Positions 33,326 through 42,386 of a DNA stretch of 46,358 nt are shown here, one piece after another; within the stretch, counting starts at the first letter, position 1, and each line of letters opens with the position of its first letter. Origin of the DNA: Bacteroidia bacterium (GTDB lineage: Bacteria; Bacteroidota; Bacteroidia; Palsa-965); contig JAKLJE010000011.1 of the NCBI GenBank assembly GCA_023151315.1, positions 103,201 through 149,558 of the forward strand. Direction: 5' to 3'. Below the pieces are notes generated by a model, which did not search any database, was not told the origin of the DNA, and worked only from the letters and a program-made list of their open reading frames with translations. Position numbers and translations under genes: made by a program.

Positions 33326-34074
33326 CGTCTTCTATTTTCAGACATTGCCGGATCCATGTGGTAGGTTTTTTCAAGATACTCTTTATGCTCTGCATTGTCA
33401 GGAGCAGAATTTAAAGGAATATCGAAAAGAGTATAACGTGTACCCGTGTTCTTCTGTTCCGGAGTCAGCGGTTTGGCGGAAGTAATGATGTACATGACGC
33501 AATAATAACCGGATGGCACCATTTTCCTGCGTTGCAGAAATTTCTTCGGTGTCATGTAGCCGCCGCCTTTCCCCCACTCTGTCATCTTGTTCACCATGCG
33601 TGTAAGTTCCAGTTCCAATGCGCGTGGCATATTTCCGTTGTATGCCGTATCAGGAGATCTCCACTTTATTTTTCCGTTGGTCCCGATCCACAACTCCACA
33701 GGAAGTGTGTCGATGCTGGCTGTGTCACCAAAAGGATAGTAGAATGAAATTTCCTCTGCGAACATTCTGGAAAGATGCACCAGTTTCTGCGGTGGTATGC
33801 GTTCGTTTTTGGAACTGATGGAAGAATCAAATACCGGAACTTTATCGCGTTCCATAACTCCCGGAATTCCGGACGCTGCGGGCACCAGTATTTCCACTTC
33901 TGTAACACGAGCAGCCGTGAGGAAATATTCAACTTTGAAATAAGGTCGCACTGTAGGTTTACGCACAGTGATCACTCCCGGATTCACATCCGGAGCAGCA
34001 ACGTTATCCTGCGCGTTCAGCAACACCGAACACAGAAGAACGAAACACGTAATCAATGTAAACCTGTTCCTCAT
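33322..34074 (-). CDS. Secreted hypothetical protein, paralogue A of the ECF operon
   Basis: The 250-residue protein has a signal peptide (about 1-20, ending SVLLNAQ) and a mature domain starting VNPGVITVRKPTVRPYFKV. It shares this region and later blocks (YPFGDTASIDTLPVELWIG, NGKIKWRSPDTAYNGN, MTEWGKGGGYMTP) with the 236-residue product of the next gene, so the pair arose by duplication. The second half is rich in Arg/Lys and ends with a Tyr/His segment. The role is unknown; both are likely outputs of the sigma factor at the head of the operon. The ATG shares one base with the upstream stop and its own stop overlaps the next ATG by 4 nt. Confidence 0.75.
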   Translation of the reverse strand: MRNRFTLITCFVLLCSVLLNAQDNVAAPDVNPGVITVRKPTVRPYFKVEYFLTAARVTEVEILVPAASGIPGVMERDKVPVFDSSISSKNERIPPQKLVHLSRMFAEEISFYYPFGDTASIDTLPVELWIGTNGKIKWRSPDTAYNGNMPRALELELTRMVNKMTEWGKGGGYMTPKKFLQRRKMVPSGYYCVMYIITSAKPLTPEQKNTGTRYTLFDIPLNSAPDNAEHKEYLEKTYHMDPAMSENRRR

Positions 34075-35813
34075 TATTTGGAAGCTACAGCATTATTGAT
34101 TTTGAAGAATGCGCGCATATCATCAGCCGTTTCTAATGGTACAGGAACTTTTGCCAGCTTCACGTCAGCATCTCCCGTTTTCGGTATACCTGTGAACTGA
34201 TCGTTATCTGCATAAAACAACTGTCCGTCTTTCACAGCCCAAATCAGATTTGAAGATGCTGTATTCACGCAAAATCCATCCATTGGATTTGTATTGTGAT
34301 ACGTCATCACCGTATTCAGGTTACGGTCTACATGATAAACTGCAGTGAACCCGGTGAACATCGAATTATCTGTGTCTCTGACACTCAATTTCACCTTAGA
34401 TCCCTGCGGCAGTTGACCGGCAACATCACAATTGTAAATTCCGAATCCGTCCACAGCGAAAGTGCGTATTACGTCTTTCGTCATGTCAATGCTTTCCTTA
34501 TCGAATCCCGCCGTATAAACCCAACCTTCATTCTTCCGGTTTATCGGTTCCGGTGCATCTACTTTCACTTCCGGCTGATTGTTCTGAGCCACTCCGTTAC
34601 GCTGCGCTTCAAGCCATTTGTTGTACTCTGCTTGCTTACGAAGAAACTCTTCGTGCTTCACCTGGTAATCCGCATATGCTTTATCAAAATCAGTCCCTTC
34701 GAGAACCGGATAAACATCCAGTTTTACAACCGTTATTCCTTTGCGAAGTGTAATCATGTATTGCTGATTGCCATCGTTACGCGACAAAGCAATACTTTCC
34801 CATACTATCTTATAGTTGGCAGGATCAAATTTCTCACGTGTTTCATCCACTTCGAAAAGAGCATTCTGATAAGCTGCCATTTCAGGGAATTCATTCTTGT
34901 TGATGTCCACACGGAAGCGATGCTTCTTCGGATCCGCTTTAAGAGGCGCTGTAACATCCTGTGGTGCACGCTGACCTTGGAAGTCATCGACGAATCCCAT
35001 TCCATTTTCGACTGCTACTGCAGGTGCTTTAGCCTGTGGCTTTACTACATCCTGTTCGAAAACACGCGGAGCAACATCATCTTTCCCTTTGAAAACCCAA
35101 TTACCCTGAATTGTATCGAAGTGATAAAGGTTGTACTGAGTGCCTTCGTATGCAGAAGCCATTTCCACCTGCATTGGTTTATCCTTCTTCAGGTAAACCA
35201 CTTTGCCGTCAACGAAAGCCGCGATCTCCATCATTCCTGCAGAATGCAACTGCCATGTTTGTCCGGCAGAGTCGTATTGCATAGGTACACCGCTCAGGAA
35301 AAAGTCAACAGCATCATGCATTTCACGATACTGCACCTCAACATTTCCTTTCACTTCATTTCCGTTTGCATCAACAAATGAGCCCGGCTGGAATGTGATT
35401 TTTGATCCGCTGGAATACTGCAATGTTCCGCCTTTGCGTGCGTTCACTTTGAATTTTGCAAAAGGAACATTCATATCTGCCAAAGGCGGAGTAACACTGC
35501 GTTTGGTTGGCTTCCAAGATGAAGCTATTTCTTCATCCGGTTGGCGCACTGTTTCATTACCTGCGATGTTATTGCCTCCAGCAGTGTTCTTTTGTGAATC
35601 ACCGTTTCCGGTAATTACAAAAGCCACAATGGCAACGGTAGCTGCAACTGCCGCAACGGTTCCGATGAATCCGCCGGTTTTCCACAACGGTTTCACCGGC
35701 TTGCTACCGGGCAGTGCTTTGTATTGATTCAACAGTGCATCGAAATTTCTGCCGGAAAGAATTTCTTCCTGCGTAGGTTTCGGTTTGTCGATATTCACTT
35801 TATAGTTTTTCAT
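34074..35813 (-). CDS. Single-pass membrane protein of an ECF-sigma operon, candidate anti-sigma factor
   Basis: The 579-residue protein has a short cytoplasmic N terminus (about 1-45, with TQEEILSGRNFDALLNQYK), one membrane segment (about 46-68) and a large exported part. Residues about 130-245 contain GGTLQYSSGSKITFQPGSF, followed by NGNEVKGNVEVQYREMHDA and LSGVPMQYDS, a conserved block seen in other Bacteroidota envelope proteins and somewhat like a ZU5 domain. A coiled region rich in Asn, Glu and Gln follows (about 355-440). The gene lies 27 nt downstream of the sigma factor, so the N-terminal tail is the obvious candidate to bind the sigma factor, with the exported part sensing the envelope. 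The anti-sigma role is inference. Confidence 0.65.
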   Translation of the reverse strand: MKNYKVNIDKPKPTQEEILSGRNFDALLNQYKALPGSKPVKPLWKTGGFIGTVAAVAATVAIVAFVITGNGDSQKNTAGGNNIAGNETVRQPDEEIASSWKPTKRSVTPPLADMNVPFAKFKVNARKGGTLQYSSGSKITFQPGSFVDANGNEVKGNVEVQYREMHDAVDFFLSGVPMQYDSAGQTWQLHSAGMMEIAAFVDGKVVYLKKDKPMQVEMASAYEGTQYNLYHFDTIQGNWVFKGKDDVAPRVFEQDVVKPQAKAPAVAVENGMGFVDDFQGQRAPQDVTAPLKADPKKHRFRVDINKNEFPEMAAYQNALFEVDETREKFDPANYKIVWESIALSRNDGNQQYMITLRKGITVVKLDVYPVLEGTDFDKAYADYQVKHEEFLRKQAEYNKWLEAQRNGVAQNNQPEVKVDAPEPINRKNEGWVYTAGFDKESIDMTKDVIRTFAVDGFGIYNCDVAGQLPQGSKVKLSVRDTDNSMFTGFTAVYHVDRNLNTVMTYHNTNPMDGFCVNTASSNLIWAVKDGQLFYADNDQFTGIPKTGDADVKLAKVPVPLETADDMRAFFKINNAVASK

Positions 35814-35840
35814 GGCAATGTTGCTATGAACGCGGAGCGA

Positions 35841-36455
35841 CTACGCTCTGTTTTTCTTTTTTTCGATGAGAATCTTTTTCAGTTTTTCGAGAATTCGATA
35901 GGTTTTCACCTTGGCGTTATTCTCTGTCATTTCAAGAATATCCGCGATCTCTTTAAACGGACGCTTCTCAAAAAACCGCATTTCAATCATCTGAAGATCA
36001 TCTTCATTCAGATCGGCTACCGCTTCAGAAAGAACCGGCATCCACTCTGCATAAGGATCTTCATCCATTTCCTGAACCATATTCCCCATTCCTGCGGAAT
36101 CGATGTTCACCGTACGCTGCACCTGCTGCTTACGCAACACAGTGTACACTTCGCTTTTCGCTATTCTGTAGAGCCACGAAGCAAAAGGAACACCTTTGAA
36201 TTCGTACTTATACAGATTCTGCATGGCTTTGAGGAAGACCTGAGAAGTAACATCGTGCGCAACTTCCTTATCGTCTATCCGCTGCCATACATACAGGAAA
36301 ATTCTCTCGTAATACCGGTTGTACAACGATCGGAACTGCTCCGGATCCCGTTGCGCAGCCTCTACCAGATGCTGCTCCTGCAGCATATCCTCTCTGGTAA
36401 GATGGTATTTCGAAACAACCTCCATATGTGGTGGTTTCATGGTTATGGACCGCAT
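35841..36455 (-). CDS. RNA polymerase ECF-type sigma factor
   Basis: This 204-residue protein (from the ATG at 36455) shows sigma-70 region 2 with FRSLYNRYYERIFLYVWQRI and DEVAHDVTSQVF-like DNA-melting residues (EVAHDVTSQVFLKAMQ). Region 4 near the C terminus reads IEMRFFEKRPFKEIADILEM, then NNAKVKTYRILEKLKKILIE, which is the helix-turn-helix. The ends and the length fit the ECF group. Alternative ATG at 36440 would remove five residues; a TTG at 36461 is less likely. It leads the four-gene minus-strand operon, so it probably controls its own membrane partner and two secreted proteins. No consensus Bacteroidota promoter was seen upstream (36462-36500), as expected for an autoregulated ECF gene. 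Confidence 0.93.
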   Translation of the reverse strand: MRSITMKPPHMEVVSKYHLTREDMLQEQHLVEAAQRDPEQFRSLYNRYYERIFLYVWQRIDDKEVAHDVTSQVFLKAMQNLYKYEFKGVPFASWLYRIAKSEVYTVLRKQQVQRTVNIDSAGMGNMVQEMDEDPYAEWMPVLSEAVADLNEDDLQMIEMRFFEKRPFKEIADILEMTENNAKVKTYRILEKLKKILIEKKKNRA

Positions 36456-36504
36456 TGGCAACTGCTTATTTGCTCTTATAACGCGTCCGGATTGAAAAGA
36501 TACA

Positions 36505-36543
36505 TTCGAAAAAAAAGAAAGACCTGCAAGCAGTTACAGGTCT
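36505..36543 (-). terminator. Rho-independent terminator of the giant T9SS gene
   Basis: On the minus strand AGACCTG and CAGGTCT (arms 36543-36537 and 36526-36520, 10-nt loop) are followed by a run of T with one C. It lies 25 nt beyond the stop at 36569. It separates that gene from the ECF operon, whose sigma gene starts 50-100 nt downstream. The remaining part of the 107-bp spacer holds nothing else I recognise. Confidence 0.85.
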
Positions 36544-36568
36544 GTTCTTTACTTGAATTAAAGTGATA

Positions 36569-39500
36569 TTACTTATTGACAACCAGTCGCTTAACTACGC
36601 GTTGATCACCAAACTGCAATTCGTAGAAGTACACGCCGTCTGCGAGATTACTCACATCAATTGTCCATGTGTTATAACCTTGCGGCTGATCAACCTGTTG
36701 CGACTGAACTTCATTGCCCAATACATCGCGAAGCACGAGGTTCACATTCCCGCTTTCAGGAAGTGTGTAACCGATCGTGGTTGTTGTTCCTGTCGGGTTC
36801 GGGTAAGCATCTTCAAGGATCAAGCCGTTGCCCGCCTGCTCATCCATTCCCACGTTGCATGGAGGAATTTGAGAGAAGCACACATCATCAATTGCCCAAC
36901 CTTCAGACTGAAGACTTGCATTAGAGCCGAAACGGAATCGCATGATTACAGGTCCTGCAGTATGGAAACGAATGTCGCGTTCTTTCAATATCCATCCGGG
37001 TGCTGTTCCGCCCATGTTCGGCTGTGAGCCTGAACCAAGTCCGGTACATGCAGCTTGGTCGTACCAGTTCGGGTCTGAAAGACTTCCGAGGCGTGTCCAC
37101 GTTGCACCATAGTCATGCGAATATTCGATAACGCCTCCATCAGTTCCTGCCGGAGTGAGATAGTAGGTATAGAATTCAATGTGATAACAATTCACAGTGT
37201 CAACTGTGAATACCGGCAAGAACAAGCCGGAGCTGTCGTTCTGAAGATAGTTTACGGTAAGATCTGTCATCCACGCACCTGTTCCGCCATGTGCTCCCTG
37301 AATGATGTTCTTCTGCGGCGTTCCCTGCTCCCAACTGTTTTGCGTATTGGTAAATCCAACCGCATTCATTGTTGTAAGAGGCGGAATACCATTTGTGCTT
37401 TCAAAGTTGTTGCAATAAGGATAAGTCGCGAAAGTATCCATCACAGAAACTCTCCACAATGTTGTATCATCCAGTGGATTTGTATCTGTCAGTCCGTTCG
37501 GAGCGGTAACCCAGCATTTCACATTGTGATAGCCCGGAGTTGCTCCTGTCCACTGCTGTGAAAACTGATGTTGAATAGCCTGTCCCGGCTGAAGCGGAGG
37601 TGAAAGTGTTACGTTGTCTGTAACGATATTGTTATTGTCAATGTTCAACGTAGCATTCACCTGAGTTAACGGCATTGTTCCGTTGTTCTGGATATTAACT
37701 TTTACGAAGTTGTTACCCGGCAATGGCAATGGAGATGTGTTACCGAACTTGATTGTGTTAGTTCCGGCGTTAACATCCATATACAATTCGAAATTATCAA
37801 TTGCCCAACCGTCAACAGCCGCGAAGCTGTACTGATCAGAAGTGAATACAAAACGGAACTGCACCGGAGTCGGGAAGTTATTGAACATTGTCAGATCATA
37901 TCGTGATTGGAAATAGGATCCGCCGGTTCCGCTCCACCCCGGAAGTCCTGAACTGTTCAGGAAAGCCTGATTGTACCAGATAACACCATTAGGATCGAAC
38001 TGCGTTCCGAGAACAATCCAAGTGATACCGCCGTCAGTAGAATACTCAACACGACCTCCATCACTGTAGTTGTCGTTATTGTACCAGTGCTGGAATCGTA
38101 ATTCAACGTTGGTAGCCTGAGAGAAATCGAAGAACGGTGAATACAGATATTCGTTACTGTTGTTCTGATATGCACCATTCAGATTCACTTCCCAAGCATT
38201 CGCTCCGGAAAAGGCTCCTGTGATAAGCGGAGCTGCAGGAGTTCCTAATTCCCATGATGGTGTATAGGTAGTTGCCGCTGCAAAATTCTGCGGTCCTTCG
38301 AAATCATCGAAATACGGCACAGCCATCAATTGCATACCTACAACAGTTTTACAGGTTGTATCATTCCACAAGGCAGTATCTCCGGCCAATGAAGTCCAAA
38401 CGCACAAATCATAAGGACCTGATGGAGAAACATAAGTAGTTGCGAAAGTGTACGTAGTTGTTGCATTCGGAAGCAATGTTCCGCTCCATGTGCCTGTTGT
38501 TACAGGTCCTGCGTTCACGGAATAATTCACCGGAATGGAAGTTAAAGTATCTGTCCCGTAGTTCTTGAGCACACACGTTACTGTTGTTGCCTGTGCCGAC
38601 ATTGACATGGTGGAAGGCTGTGTAATCGCAATGCACGCTGCATCCAGACTATCCGGACGATAGATGTGTACATTGTCAAGCAACACTCCGGTACCTGTTC
38701 CTGGCAGATCATACGCAACGCTTGATTCAAAATCAATAATGAGATAAGGCGAAGGCAGGAACGATGTCAGCATATAACGATACTGCTGATAAGGTGTTGT
38801 CTGCATGTTCGGACGCATGTGAGGAGTAATCATCTGTCCGTTGACTTTAACACGGAAGTTGGTGTACTGATCATCAAATGCCCAACGCAATTCAGAATCG
38901 AATTCGAGTACGAGTTCGTTATATCCGGCTGTGTTCACAATCAAGCGAGCATTTGCACGTTGAGTTTCTGATACATTCGGATTCCAGATATAAGTCGGTG
39001 AAGTTGTAATTGTGTCCGCACCCCAATCCCAACCGGTTCCGGAAGTTGCGTCAAATGCAAGTCCTGCAGATCCATTGTTTCCTGCAACTGTTGAGTACTG
39101 AACTTGCCCCTGTGCGGTATTCGACAAACAGAAATCGTTTGCACTAACCGGACCGCTTTCAAAATCATTGATGTACGGAACTGTAACACCGGAAGAAGTA
39201 TTGTAGGTAATCGAAATCGTGTCGTTCTGATTCCAGCCGTCTCCCGGATATTCAAGGTACCACGTAAGAGTATGTGTTCCCGGAGTATTATTCAGCAGTG
39301 TAGCAAAAGTGAAAGTGTCTGTCACTCCCGGAAGAACGTTGCCAACATACTGTTCAACTACCGGTGTTCCGTTATCAAGAACATATACAATGTTGAATGG
39401 CCCGTTCATTGTGTTAGCACCTTCATTGGAGAAGGAAACCGACAATGGAATATTTCCTGCAGGTAAACAGCTGCTTGCATCAGGAGCAACAACCGCCACA

Positions 39501-40987
39501 GCTTCTCCATCATTAGCGAAAGGAGGCAGAATCATGAAATCGTCGAATGAATATCCGTCGTAATTGATACTTCCGTCTGAGTGGAACCAGAAACGGAATT
39601 GCACAGGACCAACAACGTTGTTGAGGAAAGCAAGATCGTATTCACTTTTCACCCATCCTCCTGAGTTGCCCGACCATCCGGGCTGACCGGTAGCCGCCAA
39701 ATTTGAGTTGTACCAATTCACACCGTTAGGATCATTCTGCACTCCCAATACCTGCCATGTATTTCCATCTGTTGTATAATCAACGCGCATTCCGTCCCAA
39801 CCGGTTTCTGTATTGTAATTATGCCAGAAGCTCATTGTAGCGTTGGTAGTTGATGAGAAATCAAATACCGGAGATTGTAACAAGCATGCGGCACCAGATT
39901 GATATGCGGTTGTGAGATTGACATCCCAGGCATTGTTGCCGGAATGTGTACTGTTCGTTGCACCGAATGCAGGCATTCCCAGATCCCAAATTGTTAAGGT
40001 GTTCTGAGCAGTGTCTGTCCACAAGTTGGATGATTCAAAATCATCGAAGAACGGGAAAGTAATACCGGAGAATGCAATGAATTGCTGGCAACCGGAAGCC
40101 GGCCATTGTGCCATATTAGCAGCAGGTGAAGCATCGAAAGCCTGAACGTAAAAACACACAGTATCGGAATCAGTTACAGCAGGAATAACTCCTGACCAAA
40201 TATTACCGCTTGTGTTCGACATCCCGACACCAGTGTAAGGGCCATTGTTAACACTGTAATACAGTGTTGCAGTATCGATTCCTGATGGATCGGTAATGGT
40301 ATCATTTACAGTGAAAGGCCCGAGGTTATAAACATAACCGGACCACAGCGGAGGAGACGGTGCAATATGCGGTGGATACAATTCTGAAGCTGCTGCAGTA
40401 ACACGTAAATGGTCAATCAACCAGCCGTAGTTACCGTTAGCTCCATTAGAGTTACCGTCTTTCAAAGTAAACTTGATTTTCGCTTGAGGAACGTTTGCGC
40501 AAAGTGTAGAAATATCAAACGATTCGGTCTGCCACCAAGTATTGCTCGGTGCTAACGCATTATTCGCAGGTTGCCAAACTGAATATGCTGCAGAGTTGAA
40601 ATAATTTCCCAGTGCCCCGAAATTGGAAGTGCCGAGATAATGTGTTTGGGTTACAAGTTGCCATGTGTTTCCATTGTCGTTAGAAACATGAATACGCGCG
40701 ATATCGAAGTAATCGATCTTACAGATATGATCGAAATCCAGAATTACGAATGAATTACCCACGGTGCTGAACGCATCTGTAATCAGGAAAGAAGAATCGT
40801 TAACCGCAACCTGATTGCGATAACTCTGAAGTCCTTGCGACTGGTACACTGTGTTAACAGCCCAAGCCGGATTACCCGATGCAGTAACAGAGTCCGGAGT
40901 TTCGAAGTTTTCATGAAATACAAGAGTTTGCGCTGAAAGAGCTGTGACTCCAAGTATTGCAGTAAGAACGGAGGTAAATTTTTTCAT
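36569..40987 (-). CDS. Giant modular T9SS-secreted protein with repeated jelly-roll-like domains
   Basis: The 1472-residue protein has a signal peptide (about 1-19) and a T9SS sorting domain at its end (about 1392-1472, ending QRVVKRLVVNK). Between them are related modules of about 175-185 residues at roughly 25-200, 310-487, 603-780, 888-1072 and 1188-1372. The second, fourth and fifth share YSTDG/TTDG followed by a Trp-Leu turn, and most end with GWAIDDF-type motifs, as in choice-of-anchor J/MAM-like domains. CARDB-like linkers of about 100 residues (495-597, 785-882, 1075-1182) lie between. The gene is single, with a terminator. I chose the ATG at 40987; an upstream frame to 41044 adds 19 residues before the signal peptide. 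A surface adhesin or gliding-related role is likely but unproven. Confidence 0.9.
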   Translation of the reverse strand: MKKFTSVLTAILGVTALSAQTLVFHENFETPDSVTASGNPAWAVNTVYQSQGLQSYRNQVAVNDSSFLITDAFSTVGNSFVILDFDHICKIDYFDIARIHVSNDNGNTWQLVTQTHYLGTSNFGALGNYFNSAAYSVWQPANNALAPSNTWWQTESFDISTLCANVPQAKIKFTLKDGNSNGANGNYGWLIDHLRVTAAASELYPPHIAPSPPLWSGYVYNLGPFTVNDTITDPSGIDTATLYYSVNNGPYTGVGMSNTSGNIWSGVIPAVTDSDTVCFYVQAFDASPAANMAQWPASGCQQFIAFSGITFPFFDDFESSNLWTDTAQNTLTIWDLGMPAFGATNSTHSGNNAWDVNLTTAYQSGAACLLQSPVFDFSSTTNATMSFWHNYNTETGWDGMRVDYTTDGNTWQVLGVQNDPNGVNWYNSNLAATGQPGWSGNSGGWVKSEYDLAFLNNVVGPVQFRFWFHSDGSINYDGYSFDDFMILPPFANDGEAVAVVAPDASSCLPAGNIPLSVSFSNEGANTMNGPFNIVYVLDNGTPVVEQYVGNVLPGVTDTFTFATLLNNTPGTHTLTWYLEYPGDGWNQNDTISITYNTSSGVTVPYINDFESGPVSANDFCLSNTAQGQVQYSTVAGNNGSAGLAFDATSGTGWDWGADTITTSPTYIWNPNVSETQRANARLIVNTAGYNELVLEFDSELRWAFDDQYTNFRVKVNGQMITPHMRPNMQTTPYQQYRYMLTSFLPSPYLIIDFESSVAYDLPGTGTGVLLDNVHIYRPDSLDAACIAITQPSTMSMSAQATTVTCVLKNYGTDTLTSIPVNYSVNAGPVTTGTWSGTLLPNATTTYTFATTYVSPSGPYDLCVWTSLAGDTALWNDTTCKTVVGMQLMAVPYFDDFEGPQNFAAATTYTPSWELGTPAAPLITGAFSGANAWEVNLNGAYQNNSNEYLYSPFFDFSQATNVELRFQHWYNNDNYSDGGRVEYSTDGGITWIVLGTQFDPNGVIWYNQAFLNSSGLPGWSGTGGSYFQSRYDLTMFNNFPTPVQFRFVFTSDQYSFAAVDGWAIDNFELYMDVNAGTNTIKFGNTSPLPLPGNNFVKVNIQNNGTMPLTQVNATLNIDNNNIVTDNVTLSPPLQPGQAIQHQFSQQWTGATPGYHNVKCWVTAPNGLTDTNPLDDTTLWRVSVMDTFATYPYCNNFESTNGIPPLTTMNAVGFTNTQNSWEQGTPQKNIIQGAHGGTGAWMTDLTVNYLQNDSSGLFLPVFTVDTVNCYHIEFYTYYLTPAGTDGGVIEYSHDYGATWTRLGSLSDPNWYDQAACTGLGSGSQPNMGGTAPGWILKERDIRFHTAGPVIMRFRFGSNASLQSEGWAIDDVCFSQIPPCNVGMDEQAGNGLILEDAYPNPTGTTTTIGYTLPESGNVNLVLRDVLGNEVQSQQVDQPQGYNTWTIDVSNLADGVYFYELQFGDQRVVKRLVVNK

Positions 40988-41012
40988 GTGTTGAGACAAC
41001 TTTGCTGAACAA

Positions 41013-41020
41013 CAAATATA
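41013..41020 (-). promoter_or_regulatory. -7 box for the giant T9SS gene
   Basis: On the minus strand this is TATATTTG, an exact TAnnTTTG match, the same octamer as the -7 box at 27382. It lies 25 nt upstream of the ATG at 40987. A TTG sits at 41038-41036, 15 nt further upstream, slightly short of the usual spacing. It diverges from the box at 41089, which serves the opposite strand. Confidence 0.55.
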
Positions 41021-41088
41021 GCCAAAATGACCCTTCAATTTCACTGAAAAACCGCCGTTTTCGAGACAGTTTGAATTATAGATAATTG

Positions 41089-41096
41089 TACTTTTG
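41089..41096 (+). promoter_or_regulatory. -7 box for the fumarylacetoacetase gene
   Basis: TACTTTTG is an exact TAnnTTTG match 20 nt before the ATG at 41117. A TTG at 41071-41073 lies 15 nt upstream of the box. It is the same octamer as the box before glyA. The surrounding 129-bp divergent spacer (40988-41116) shows no other feature. Confidence 0.55.
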
Positions 41097-41116
41097 GCAA
41101 CACTTTTTACCGAATT

Positions 41117-42385
41117 ATGCGCGCAAACGATCCTGCTTTACGTTCCTGGGTTCCGGTACCCGAAGGAAATGACTTCCCGATTCAAAATCTCCCATTCGGC
41201 ATTTTCCGGACAAAAAACCGCAACCCGCGAGTGGGTGTGGCAATTGGTGATTTCGTGCTCGATCTGGCGGCTGTGGCTGAATTCGGTTATTTCGATTCAC
41301 TTACTCTCGACAAGAAAGTATTTTCTCAAAATACACTGAACGCATTCATTGCAACAGGCCAACAGAACTGGCGAAAAGTGCGTGATCGTGTTTCAGAATT
41401 GCTGGATGAAAAATCACAAGCGCTGCAAGGACAAAAATCTGCACGTCAGAATTGCTTGATCCCGATGTCGGATGTAGAAATGCTGATGCCGATTCACGTT
41501 CCGGATTATACCGATTTCTATTCGAGTATCGATCACGCAACCAACATGGGCAAAATGTTTCGTGATCCTGCAAACGCTTTGCTGCCGAACTGGAAACACA
41601 TTCCTGTAGGTTACCACGGGCGCGCTTCAAGCATTTGTGTAAGCGGAACCAGCTTTCATCGTCCGAAAGGACAATTGAAACCTGCAGATGCAGAAGTGCC
41701 GACTTTCGGTCCGACCAAATTGCTGGATTTCGAATTGGAAACTGCATTTGTCATTGGGAAAGCCACACAACTTGGAGATTCCGTAACCACTGCAGAAGCA
41801 CAGGATCACATTTTCGGAATGGTGTTGTTCAATGATTGGTCAGCACGTGATATTCAGTCGTGGGAATATGTTCCGCTCGGACCTTTCCTCTCGAAAAACT
41901 TTTGCTCCGTTGCCTCACCGTGGATTGTAACCATGGACGCTCTGGAACCTTTCCGCGTTGAAGGCTATAAGCAAGAACCTAAAGTTTTGCCATATCTCGA
42001 ATACAGCGGTAATAAGAATATTGATATCAATCTGGAAGTATTGATTCGCACACCGGACGGAACAGAAAACTCCATCTGTCGTTCCAACTACAAATACATG
42101 TATTGGACGATGGAGCAGCAACTCGCGCATCACACTGTGAACGGCTGTAACATCAATGTCGGTGACATGATGGCTTCAGGAACGATTTCCGGTCCGGAAG
42201 AAGGTTCGTTCGGATCAATGATGGAAATAACATGGAGAGGAACCAAACCGTTGAAAATGAAAGACGGTTCCGAGCGCAAATTTATCAACGACGGAGACGC
42301 AGTAATCATACGCGGTTACGCTGAGAAAAACGGCGTGCGCATTGGATTCGGTGATTGCGACTCAACAGTTTTACCTGCGAAGTAA
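41117..42385 (+). CDS. fahA: Fumarylacetoacetase
   Basis: This 422-residue enzyme hydrolyses fumarylacetoacetate to fumarate and acetoacetate, the last step of tyrosine breakdown. The active-site block DYTDFYSSIDHATNMG (130-145) places the expected metal ligand Asp at 133 and catalytic His at 140. YHGRASSI (166-173), NDWSARDIQ and the later MASGTISGPEEGSFGSMME segment match the family. The length and full-length alignment suggest a normal, active enzyme. The gene has its own TAnnTTTG box. No other tyrosine-degradation gene is in the window, so partners must be elsewhere. The next gene starts 1 nt after its stop, so they may be co-transcribed. Confidence 0.96.
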   Translation: MRANDPALRSWVPVPEGNDFPIQNLPFGIFRTKNRNPRVGVAIGDFVLDLAAVAEFGYFDSLTLDKKVFSQNTLNAFIATGQQNWRKVRDRVSELLDEKSQALQGQKSARQNCLIPMSDVEMLMPIHVPDYTDFYSSIDHATNMGKMFRDPANALLPNWKHIPVGYHGRASSICVSGTSFHRPKGQLKPADAEVPTFGPTKLLDFELETAFVIGKATQLGDSVTTAEAQDHIFGMVLFNDWSARDIQSWEYVPLGPFLSKNFCSVASPWIVTMDALEPFRVEGYKQEPKVLPYLEYSGNKNIDINLEVLIRTPDGTENSICRSNYKYMYWTMEQQLAHHTVNGCNINVGDMMASGTISGPEEGSFGSMMEITWRGTKPLKMKDGSERKFINDGDAVIIRGYAEKNGVRIGFGDCDSTVLPAK

Positions 42386-42386
42386 A

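Noticed and set aside
34296-35381. Long plus-strand open frame of 361 codons
   Set aside because: It lies entirely antisense to the 579-residue membrane protein gene, has no recognisable domain and is rich in Cys, Ile, Phe and His as expected for a shadow frame.
35724-36566. Plus-strand open frame of 280 codons
   Set aside because: It is antisense to the ECF sigma factor, which has clear region 2 and region 4 motifs; the plus frame is a shadow rich in His, Phe and Arg.
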